Below are positions 13,445 through 23,200 of a DNA stretch of 64,000 nucleotides, one piece after another. This DNA comes from Apoda limacodes. Its lineage: Eukaryota; Arthropoda; Insecta; Lepidoptera; Limacodidae. The stretch's first letter is position 1. The number at the start of each line of letters is the position of its first letter. The translations under genes and the position numbers were made by a program. The notes below the pieces were generated by a model. That model was not told where the DNA came from, searched no databases, and saw nothing but the letters and a program-made list of their open reading frames with translations. The DNA is taken from NCBI GenBank assembly GCA_946406115.1, contig OX291555.1, positions 15,208,001 to 15,272,000 on the forward strand, in the 5' to 3' direction.

Positions 13445-13725
13445 CAACGACTGATGCCTGTGATTACAGGCCACTAGGCTCTTCAATCTCTTCCTCCAGT
13501 TGTCATATCAACTACTAAAACACTTCTGAACAAAAGCCTTTCCCAATGGATGTCAAGTCAACACACTACACCTAGCCTTCAGCCACTCCCAGCTGGCCTG
13601 AAATATATGTCTCCCCACGCTGCGCTTACTGATCCATGGTTTCTGCTCTAAGACTCGTCTGCCTCAAAGGCCTAAAGGCGTTTGCGACAAATAAAACCTG
13701 CCCACCCACCCTGATCGTAAATTGC
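13445..13725 (-). mobile_element. RTE-like LINE relic, diverged
   Basis: Shares the ordered words ATATGTCTCC, CCACGCTGCGCTTACTG and CCTGCCCACC with the relic at 5588-5960, in the same orientation. This places it in the same C-terminal polymerase segment. It is too decayed to translate. Confidence 0.45.
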
Positions 13726-14210
13726 TGCAGTGATAATTATCACTTAACATGCAAATTTTTGCCCATCAGTATTTGATCCTCAGTAGTATATACTTAGTCA
13801 AAGGACTAAGTGTACAACAACAACAAGACTCTTGACCTTGTTGTCACAAAAATGACGTCAAGTAACACCTAAGTAACTGACCTACCTACCGACCTAACCT
13901 AATCGGGCAAGCAACCTGTTTAGGAACACCGTGATGCTATAATAAATCACCCAAAAATAGCCTGATATTTTATTGCTTGTCCCGTTTTAGTTTTAGATTT
14001 ACGATGTGTTAGACCTAGGACCTCCTTTGATGTCTAGAAAGTGTTTCCGCCTTAATTTCATTGTTTGCGGTTGGAATCAACAAGTTTTGCCACAGGGGAT
14101 ACCCGTGAAGTGATAGCTAACTTACCCCCTAGCTGACTCCGTCAATGTAGGTGTTACACAACTAATTAGTTGTGTTGTTATTGTTGTATTTGTTGAACTG
14201 TATATCTCTA

Positions 14211-14299
14211 AGGAGCTCGTGGGCCAGTAATTTGTCTATCGGAAACAAAATGCGTAGTTAAGCAACGTCGGACGTGGACAATAAATTGGATGGGTGACA
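14211..14299 (+). repeat. 5S rRNA-related short repeat
   Basis: Contains AGTTAAGCAACGTCGGACGT and, after a short gap, TTGGATGGGTGACA. These are the internal-promoter-side sequences of 5S rRNA (eukaryotic 5S has GTTAAGCAACGTCGGGC and TTGGATGGGTGACC). The beginning, AGGAGCTCGTGGGCC, matches a class of lepidopteran 5S/tRNA-derived SINEs. It is not a functional 5S gene: only about half is present and the 5' half does not fit 5S. Related copies are at 57198 (+) and 62474 (-). Confidence 0.55.
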
Positions 14300-14689
14300 T
14301 AGTTGCATATTTTTTCTGAGCATCTTCGTATTTGGTAGAGCACGTAAACTATCGATGCGACCTGTTGACATATTTTGTGCTACATCTCCGCGTCGAATGT
14401 GACAGCTGTCGTTAGGCCACGTCATAGGCCTAATGGGTGGCTTGAAAATTCTACGTGGTAGGTATGTCTATACACCTTGTATACCCTCAGTTAACTAATG
14501 CGTGCATGCGACACGCACACAGGGTTGCTAGGTGCTTGGCTTTAGTCGGACATGTTTAGCGTTTTACGGTCATATGCTAGATATTTACGTGTCTGGTGTC
14601 TGCTGATCTTCAGACTGACTTTTAGTGATTATTTTTTTAAAGAAACTGTAATTGATAATATTAGCTTACAGTGGTCTAATGCTAGACAT

Positions 14690-15370
14690 AAGCCTCCACC
14701 GTGTCGGAGGCGCAATTTCTTCCGGTTCCCTTTTTGGGTCGTCGGTCCACTGGGCTAGAGAGCGTCCAACTACGCTTTGCCTTTCAGTACGCGGTCTCCA
14801 CTCTAGGAAATTTCTGCTCCATCGGCCATCGTTCCTCCGACAGACGTAACCACCCTGCTGCTTCAGCTTGCTGATACAACGAGCTATGGCGATGACTTAA
14901 GTTGTCTTCCGGTTGTCCTTATTTCGGATTCAATCCCTCAAAGACACTCCATCGTGCGCTATGTGACTTTGATCTTGCGGACCAGTAAGTGTCCATGTTT
15001 TGACAGTATAAGTCATAACAAGTAGGACGTACTGGTCAGAGAGTCTTCAGATTCTGCGATAGGTGTCGTGATAACTTGAAGCTTGTCTATCCACCCTAAT
15101 TGGATCCTTCTATCGGCTGCCTCCTCGAAGTTATGTCAGCCGTGTTGGATTTCCTGTTCAAGGTACACATGATTATGATTGGACTACCTCGAGTAATGTA
15201 GTAGCGACGTATACTGGCATTGGTATGAGGTGTGGGTTGCACTTGACTTTTGTCTTATCCAAATTCCAAAGACCACTAGTCCAGGAGATTCAATTATGGA
15301 GTGCAACATTTTACTCAGTTCTTCCTGTGACTCTGCCTTCACGTTGTCGCCGAAAAACCTAACACAGTAT
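14690..15370 (-). mobile_element. RTE-like LINE relic, longer and decayed
   Basis: On the plus strand it shows the reverse-complement landmarks seen at 5588-5960 in the same order: a CTACGCTTTGCCTTTCAGTA block, then CTTCAGCTTGCTGATAC and GAGCTATGGCGATGACTT. It continues for about 400 bases further into the polymerase. No long frame survives. Two overlapping plus-strand frames at 14552-14849 are shadows. Confidence 0.5.
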
Positions 15371-15743
15371 AAGTAATACTCAAAGCACTACATGCCTAAG
15401 GTGACTAAATGAATAATAGTTAATAATAACCTAAGAAAGTTTAAAAAATATGTTTGGCTTTTGAAAAAGACATGTTATACAATGACGAGTCCGGCTTTTG
15501 TATTTCAGGGCCTGGCAACCCTATACGCACTGGGCCGGTGTTTACATCACCCGTCGTGCCTCATTTCTATGACTCATCATAGGTGATATCAAATATTTAG
15601 CGCACACATTTTGACTACTATACAATGTCCGGCTACAAGTGTGCCCAAACTGCTAATTAGGCACCATATCGTCCCGCATGTAAATTACTTTAAAACTAGC
15701 ATACGATAGAATAATTTAAGACTGGACTAGTAACAGTTCTACA

Positions 15744-15900
15744 CAAAAGAGAGATGTGTTCCGAGGAATTGTTCGAAATGATGCCCACGGCTATTTTCTA
15801 CTATCACACCGCTCGCCATCGGCAGGGAATTCATTCTCACACTTTGGAACCGAAATGGTGGCGTACAGTGCGGTTTCAGCGAAACTTCCTCCCGCGATAC
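15744..15900 (+). mobile_element. Short fragment of the LINE family at 21639-23945
   Basis: The plus-strand translation reads MCSEELFEMMPTAIFY, then RQGIHSHTLEPKW and RFQRNFLP. This is the same block as residues ~625-675 of the long antisense copy at 21710-23875. Both ends are cut inside the coding region with no poly-A, so it is a fragment rather than a clean insertion. Confidence 0.8.
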
Positions 15901-15904
15901 TATT

Positions 15905-16705
15905 TCCTCTCCAAAATAGATCACATATACTTAGACAAACGTAGTGATTATTTTCTCTAAGCTTAGACCACCACCTATACAACAACTAAGTGCTAAGCCG
16001 TTCCAGATTACAACGAAACGACAGAAGTTTTGCCCATTTTGCTATGATTGCCCTCCCAGAAGCTTTTGTTGCTAAAATTTAGGGACATAACACGTAAATG
16101 TCAAATTTTTCATTTAAAAATGAACAGCTTACTACCATTGCTTGTACCTTGATAGAATTGCGAAGTGCATAGATCTAGATACCTACTTTTACGCATTTAG
16201 AATCGCAAATTAAACAATCATAGTAGGTAGGTATTAGAATTCGTAAGTGAATTATTAAAAAATTCAAAAATAATTAAAGTTTTTCAGTAAGCCGTACTAA
16301 CGGTAGCAAAATAGGGTTTACCAAACGATATAAAGAAGCATGGTCAGTAATAAAATGCGGCGTCAAAATAGCACTGCAGCTAACGCTGTACCCGGGCGGT
16401 ATGGGCTGTGTTATTCTAAGGGTAAAAGTGCTGCTAGAAAGATGTATAACTTTTAATTCCGTCGTTCCATCGATTCTAATGACATTTTATAGGATTATTT
16501 TAGGGTAGCTCTCCATACACTAAAGGATGAATTTTTGTAAACCCTAATGTGCAGCATGTCGATGGATGCATCTAGGTATTTAAAGTGCATTTGAGATCTT
16601 AAAGTTTTTTTTTTTCTTAGATGTATAATTATTATACAAGGAATCAGAAAACCACGGTAAATGTGTTCAGTTACTTAGGAATATAAAAAATACTTAAGAA
16701 GTCCA
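15905..16705. other. Intergenic DNA, nothing recognised
   Basis: A+T-rich sequence without a recognisable exon, RNA gene or repeat. Confidence 0.4.
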
Positions 16706-16710
16706 TACTT

Positions 16711-17135
16711 ATATTATAAATGCGAAAGTAACTGTCTGTTTGTCTTTCTGTCTGTCTGTTATCTCTTCATGCTTAAACCACTGTACGGATTAAGATAAAA
16801 TTTGGCATGGAGATAGTTTGAGTCCCCGGGAAGGACTGGTTGGTTGGTTGGATGGTTTGTTGGATGGTTTGGATGCTTCAAAGCGTCAAGTGTGATTACC
16901 TATTTTTTTTTATAATTGAGAAGTTGCCGTTGAAATCCTAAACCTAGAATCGAATTTAGGGCGGATGGAACCGCGGGCAAATTTGGCACGGACATAGTTT
17001 GAGTGCCGGGGATGGGCATAGGCTACTTGAAAACGTCAAGTGTGAGTCGGTTTTTTTCTATTATTGAGGAGTTGCCGTTGAAATCCTACACCGATAACAA
17101 TGAAGGGCGGGCGAAATCGCGTAAGAAAGTTAGTA
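16711..17135 (-). repeat. Interspersed repeat, two partial copies in tandem
   Basis: Begins ATTATAAATGCGAAAGTAAC and carries a TCTGTCTGT-rich stretch and the words TTTGGCA and ACATAGTTTGAGT. It ends in a GGGCGGGCGAAATCGCG block. The segment with AAATTTGGCACGGACATAG repeats part of the first, giving a duplicated core. The reverse-complement family also occurs at 18333-18570 and 56357-57058 (plus) and 42690-42890 (minus). Such 'gcttttgcccgcg ... ataatattagta' repeats are common in Lepidoptera. Confidence 0.6.
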
Positions 17136-17139
17136 GTGA

Positions 17140-17934
17140 ATAAATAAAAAATCAGTTGTATATCGTTAGTAAAATAAAAATGAAATCGCTCTGATTAATA
17201 TTTTTTTCCATACATGCTAACACTAGATTTTAAGAATTTTATTGTTATTTTTGCTCAGGAAATAAAAGTGTTTTTTTTTGTTCACTCTCGACTGACTTGT
17301 TTATTTTTTGAAAAAAAAACCAAAACGGAATAATATTATTTTTTTTAAACCTATATAAATTGCCCTTAATAATGCTTCAAACATAGTTATACCTACAGAA
17401 CTAGGATTTTTACGCTTAACAGCCCCTATATATACCCTTACCAATAATGAAATAAGTTTAATAGAAATTGTATTTTTTTGGGCAGTTTAAGAGATGCTAT
17501 TTCTGAGACACCGAGTGTAGTTAATAAAGTATTCCCCTTTGTAACAGTTTTATAAAGTATCAATTTATTTATTTTTATTGGGTATTTCTGTACCTACTTC
17601 GGAGTCAGTCACAATTCTCTAATGCTGACATATATGAAATAGTGATTGAAAAATCGATACATTTTTCTGATAGCTTAAACCCGATCTTATGATAATAAAA
17701 CCCGTCCAAGACTGGTTTTTAATGTTTTTGGATTTTAACTGATCAAACCTGTGGAAGTTACTAAAACAATAAGCTAGCAACCATTTAATTGAAAATTAAA
17801 ACAACATTTAGTTGAAAATTTAAAAAGTAATTGACTTGTATTAATCGGTACAAAATCGGAATTCAGTGTAAGCAGAGCCGCATGCAAAAGCTATTTTAAT
17901 ATAATTAATGTAAGTATACGTAGTCAATTAAACT
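17140..17934. other. Intergenic DNA, nothing recognised
   Basis: A+T-rich, with homopolymer runs and no supported feature. Confidence 0.4.
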
Positions 17935-18216
17935 AACAAATTAATGCTTATGTAACTATATGTATGTTCATGTATTTATTTATTTTATACAATTATATAA
18001 GTATTTAGTATTATTTTCTCTTTGTAACTTTCTCCTCCTGTGACACCTACTTATCTTATTCCTTTTTCATTACTTGTAACTTAAGGTTGCCTGTAAGAGA
18101 TCGCTTTATAGCGATAAGGCCGCCTAGTTGTACTATAATATATAAGATTGTATGAATGTTTAGTTTTAGATTTTTTGGTGTACAATAAAAGTATATTCTA
18201 TTCTATTCTATTCTAT
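17935..18216 (+). mobile_element. LINE 3' end with a TATTC microsatellite tail
   Basis: Contains TAAGGTTGCCTGTAAGAGAT, CGCTTTATAGCGATAAGGCC and GTACAATAAAAGTA, then ends in a run of TATTC units (about 18193-18215). The 'agagatcgc...gcgataaggccgcc ... caataaa' order is the conserved 3' untranslated end of an abundant lepidopteran LINE. The short inverted repeat ATCGCTTTATAGCGAT could form the recognition stem-loop. Only the 3' end is present. Confidence 0.6.
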
Positions 18217-18332
18217 CTAGTTGTTTAAAAAAAGGTGTAAGTAAATTACCTATAATGACCCCACTGATTTTCGACGACAGCATTTCCAATATTGTATAGT
18301 GAATGTGTTTGTCTCGCTAACATATTTGTCAT

Positions 18333-18570
18333 TAGCTTTTGCCCGCGGTTTCACCCGCCCTAAATTCTGTTATTAGTGTAGGATTTTAACGGAAACTATT
18401 CAATTCTAAAAAAAAAACCGCCGTACACTTGACGTTTTCTAGTAGCCATACCTTTCCCGGAACTATGTCCATGCCAAATTTCATCTTAAACGACAACGGC
18501 TTAAGCCTGAAGATGTAACAGACAGACAGAAAGACATACAGAGTTACTTTCGCATTTATAATATTAGTAA
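18333..18570 (+). repeat. Interspersed repeat of the 'gcttttgcccgcgg' family
   Basis: Starts TAGCTTTTGCCCGCGGTTTC and ends in TACTTTCGCATTTATAATAT. It has the standard order of a CCGCCCTAAATT block, a TTGACG block and an ACAGACAGACAG block. It is the plus-strand counterpart of the repeat at 16711-17135. Confidence 0.6.
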
Positions 18571-18574
18571 AAGC

Positions 18575-19197
18575 ATTATAATATTAGTATGGATGAGTTT
18601 TAGGGTAGGATTTCAAAAAAACCGGTACTTACCAGTTTACAAAAAAAAGTTTTTGAACCGGTTTTTGAATCACTAATTAATGTGTCAAACTAACTTGCAC
18701 TGTATCCAACTTAGCGCTGTCGGCGCTATCGTTCTTAGTTTAGTAAGAGGATTTATCGGTTACGGAAACAATAACGGTGTTTCCGTGAGAATTAACCTAT
18801 ACAGCTGAACAGAGAGTTCCAGAAATCATCCAAGCAAAGTTGGTCTGCCGTACAAAGCGATATGTTAACTTTAGTGTAAAATTGATAAAAAAACTAAGTG
18901 AAAATAAGATTGCCCATGAATGTTCTTATTATAAAAAAATATTAGTGTTTTAGACATTTTGAAGACAAATGAAAGCCTTGAAATAGCTGTATTAGCTAAA
19001 AGTTTTGGCATAAGTGCAGAGGGCATAAACAAAATCGTATCTAAACCACGGATATTTATACGAATGAGACCTTCAAATTTTAAACCGGAGTTATCAACCG
19101 GTAATAATCCATTCAAGAACTGGCTGTATTAGCTTTGCATATTTTGATGTTATCTCACTCCTACGCCCCGATGTTACGAAATTTTTATTTTATATTT
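18575..19197. other. Intergenic DNA, nothing recognised
   Basis: No supported gene. An 81-codon minus-strand frame at 18871-19116 has no recognisable motif. Confidence 0.35.
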
Positions 19198-20092
19198 TAG
19201 CGCTCTTTTTCGAAAATCACGCTAATGTGGCGCTTTTTTAGAGCGCTTTCGTTTTGGGATAAAGAATTTTCCTTACTTTGGCTTTTGGCACCTTTCATCT
19301 ATTGTCAGCATTGGTGACAAAAATATAAAAATTTTAGGATCATCTGTAAGAAACTGTCATGCGTTCGTATACGATATTTTTGTTATTTTTCCACCAAAAA
19401 ATGAAACTTTAGACCCATGTCTGGAGATTGGGTCGGCCGGAAACGGTCGAAAAACTATTGTTAGGCGGCCTCGGCACGTACTAACGGCCCCAGACGACGA
19501 TCTCGCTATCTGGATAGCGAGACTAGTCTCAACGACCTTCCCTAATAGGGCCGCCCCCCTCATACGACGGCGACGTCCCCGGGTTCGTCGGCGAACGCAC
19601 GGATGCACGAGGTATCAAAGAGTGCTAGTCTCGCTCCCCACTCACTCGCAATCGCAACCGCGTAACGGGGAACTCCCCTACTGGCCCTGACTCACCTTCG
19701 GGTAAGAGGCTCACGCTGGTTGAAGAGACGACTCTAAGAGCGAGGAACCCTTGAGCTTTGGGTACTTTATGGGCTAAAACTAAGCTAAGAGTCTCGCCCC
19801 AAAAGCCCGGTGGAGCAGAATTGGCTGCATCAGCCAACTTCATAGGCCGTTCAGAAAAAAAAAACTGTCAAACTGCCTATACATATTTATTGTTTATGGT
19901 AGCGTGAGTGTGTTATTATCGTAGTGTGTGTACGTGAACTGTCGTTTTGCATCCAAAAATTTTGTTAGTAACGTTTCAAAGCTACACGAACGATATGTGT
20001 CAGTGGAAAAACTGGCGTTATGTGGGAACTCTTAATCCCAAAACGAACGCGCCCTCAAAGTCAATTTAGCGCTTTACCGCTAAAGAGCGTTA
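19198..20092. mobile_element. Inverted-repeat DNA transposon (MITE-like) carrying a LINE insertion
   Basis: The left end (19198-19266) carries TTTAGCGCTCTTTTTCG and GCGCTTTCGTTTTGGGATAA. The right end (about 20028-20092) carries the reverse complement in diverged form, TTAATCCCAAAACGAACGCG and TTTAGCGCTTTACCGCTAAA. Both arms therefore begin in a GCTCTTTAGCG-like palindromic motif and share a core reading GTTTTGGGAT. About 390 bases remain once the LINE tail at 19360-19861 is removed. No transposase is visible. It ends about 145 bp before the ECH1 start codon, so it probably contributes to that gene's promoter or 5' untranslated region (inference). Confidence 0.5.
19360..19861 (+). mobile_element. 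5'-truncated LINE tail with a 9-bp target duplication
   Basis: The nine bases AAACTGTCA occur at 19351-19359 and again at 19862-19870, directly after an oligo-A run. This is the signature of target-primed reverse transcription. The body is GC-richer than its surroundings, with an arginine-coding CGA/CGG-rich block. It ends in TCTCGCCCCAAAAGCCCGG and the poly-A, matching the tail at 3655-3838. An 83-codon arginine-rich minus frame here is a by-product of that composition. The clade is not established. Confidence 0.7.
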
Positions 20093-20156
20093 GCAACACT
20101 GCTGCCTTGTTCTCGTTTTATGAATTAAAAAAAAAAACAAAATATTTAAAACTAAA

Positions 20157-20174
20157 ATGAACTTTGTCCTCTAA
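20157..20174 (+). other. Possible five-codon upstream open reading frame of ECH1
   Basis: An ATG at 20157 opens five codons closed by TAA at 20172-20174, 62 bp before the ECH1 start codon and not overlapping it. If the transcript begins upstream of 20157, it would be a short upstream reading frame able to dampen translation. The transcription start is not known from sequence alone. Confidence 0.3.
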
Positions 20175-20236
20175 AAATTATCCTAGATTCTTAGTGTATT
20201 TTGTTTTGGTTCACTTAAAAAAGTGTTACCTACGCG

Positions 20237-23200
20237 ATGTCTTCAGTGATTAAAGTATTTCTTAGATCGCCAAAACCCTTTACAAGTTGTAAAAACTTTG
20301 GTAAGTATTAAATATTTTTCGCAAATAAATTCGTAATTGTTTTTATTATTTCCTGTGCTGATTATTGATTTGATTGATATTGAGTCTAATAATAAATAAA
20401 TATAAATTTGGTTTTTTCTGAAACCTGTATTCATAAAATAAGTACCTGTATATATTTGGTCTTATCTAGAGTAGGGACCTACCATGGGTACTACCCATGT
20501 ACTTAGTAAATTACCTGTAACACCATCACATTGTGATCAAACTTAGAACTGGAATCACCTTGGTGTTGAGCCGAGTGAGTAACAGTGTCCTAAAAACAGG
20601 CTAAGTTCTTACAGAAAGAACAATATTAAAGTACTGAACTAATGGATTGCTGCTCCAAATTCAATAACTGAATTTTGTTGTTACATTTAATAAATTTGGT
20701 TGCAGTTAATACAGAAACTTGTTGCAGCACATCTGGCGGTTGGGGTGTACAAAAGGGGGCGCTTAGAAAAAAAGAAAGATAATTTGCGCCCCCTTTTAGT
20801 TACTCTGACCCATCTGGCTTTACATTAATTCTATTCGTTATGTTTAGAGATTTTATTTGCAACCATACTTTTGAGTTAAATTTTACACAATTATGTCATT
20901 ACCAATCATACTTTTAGTCAGATTAAATTGTACCTACTAAGGGTATGTTCCTAATCACATCAAGTAATTATCGCACGGTAAAGTTGAAAAATCAATCTGT
21001 TTTAGAATGAGTGTTTGACAGTTAATTTTTACACTGACAGGAGTGAATTTCAACCTTTTCTATGGCAGTGTAAAGAATTCAACTTAACAGTTGGAAAATT
21101 ACTCTACCTGGGGCGTCCCAATACCACTTTTTTAACTTCCTCGTTGCAATTTGGAATGCACCCTAAATGTAATATTCTTTTGATATATACAGTTGATAAA
21201 AAAAAAATTTCCACTTGTTTGGTTTGACACACATAAAAAGGAATCCTAGGTTTTTGATTTCCCTTTACCTTAGTGGTTAAGACCTTTAAACATTCCAACC
21301 TGTTAAGTTGTTAATTATTTTATTAAACAATCTAATCTACTGCTATTTTATTTTAATTATTGTAATTTTAATTCATTTTGCTATTTTCTTTTGTCTGAAT
21401 ATAATATGTCAGGTATATTTTTATCTTCAGATCATAGTGCAGATTAATAAAATTGGTCATTTATAACTTTATTTATAAGTTCGGCCCCATATGAAGTACT
21501 GCTGCCATCTCTGGGCACCAGGATACCAGCTTGACCCTTTTAACTTGGTTCAACAACGGGCTGTGAGAATTGATGATAATCGCAAACTCACCTGTGTGTG
21601 TTCTACCGCTAGTATAATGGGATGTGTTCTGAGCAATGTTTTTTTTTTTTTTTTTTTTTTATACCACTAAGGTGGCAAACAAGCTTACGGCCCACCTGAT
21701 GGTAAGCGGTCACCGTAGCCTATGGACGCTTGCAACACCAGGGGTATCACTTGCGCGTTGCCGACCCTTCAGAAATCTAATAACTTCTTTCTTGAAGAAC
21801 TCCATACTGTAGTCCTTGCAGAAAACCTTGGCAGGGAGCTCATTCCACAACTTAAGCGTTCGCGGGAGGAAGTTTCTCTGAAACCGCACTGTACGCGACC
21901 ATTTAGGTTCTAAAGTGTGAGAATGAATTCCCTGCCGATGGCGAGCGGTGCGATGGTAGAAAGTAGCCGTGGGCATCATTTCGAACAATTCCTCAGAACA
22001 CAACCCATTGTACAAGCGGTAGAACACACACAGTGAGGCAAAGTCTCTCCTCAGACTTAAGGGCTCGATACCGCAAGTGAGTTTGGAATCGTCGACAATT
22101 CTCACAGCCCGTCGTTGAACCGAGTCAAAAGGGCCAAGCTGGTATCCGGGTGCACCTGCCCAGAGATGGCAGCAGTACTCCATATGGGGCCTAACTTGCG
22201 ACTTGTAAAGTAACAACCTTTGCCCCGACGTGAAGTACTGCTTCGCTCTGTTGAGTACACCAAGTTTTTTGGACGCCAGCTTTACCTTATCTTGTAAATG
22301 ATCTCGGAACTGAACATCGCTGGAGATGTCGACACCAAGGATCCCAATGCTCTTGGAGATGGAGAGGGGAGTGTTCTGGAATTGTGGGACCACAGTGAAT
22401 GGAGTTTTCTTAGCGGTGAACGCGCACACTTGTGTCTTTGTAGGGTTGAATCGGACCAAGTTTACCCGTCCCCAGTCAGAGACCTGGGACAGTGTGGTCT
22501 CGATTTGAGACACAAGTTCTCCGCGGTTTTCCTCCACAACGGAACGAGGGATGTTTGCACGACCCGTGTAAAAAGCGTCACCAGTACTGTCATCTGCATA
22601 GCAATGTATGTTGTTGATGTCCAACATGTCATTGATATGCAGTAGAAACAGCGTAGGAGACAGCACAGAGCCTTGCGGGACACCAGCATTAATGTCCATG
22701 CTATCAGAGCAACTACCGTCAACTACGGTTCGTATGCGTCTGCCGGACAAAAAGCTAGCCACCCATTTGCACAAACCCTCGGGCACTCCGTAAGATGGCA
22801 ACTTCGATAGAAGACCGCGGTGCCAGACCCGATCGAACGCCTTCGCTATGTCCAGGCTACATGCCAATGCCTCCCCCTGACTCTCAATGGCTAGTGCCCA
22901 TCGGTGTGTGAGATACACTAGAAGGTCACCAGTCGAGCGACCGTGGCGAAAGCCATATTGACGGTCACTGACCAGATCGTGTACTTCTAGGTATCTTAGA
23001 AGCTGTGTGTTGACCACACGCTCCATCACCTTAGAGAGGAGAGAGGTTATAGCGATAGGCCTGTAATTCGATGGATCTGATCTATCGCCCTTTTTGGGCA
23101 CCGGGTGCACATTCGCAGTCTTCCATGTAGACGGAAATTGCCTAGTGTGGTAGGAAAGCGCGAAGAGGCGCGTGAGTACAGGACATAACTCAGGAGCACA

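Noticed and set aside
14211..14299. 5S rRNA gene
   Set aside because: Only the 3' half resembles 5S; the 5' half and the overall length do not fit.
19357..19608. Arginine-rich 83-codon minus-strand protein
   Set aside because: Lies wholly within a plus-strand LINE tail bounded by a 9-bp target duplication; the arginines come from the CGN-rich complement.
22298..22645. 115-codon plus-strand frame opposite the LINE polymerase
   Set aside because: It is a shadow of the 721-codon minus-strand frame with reverse transcriptase motifs.
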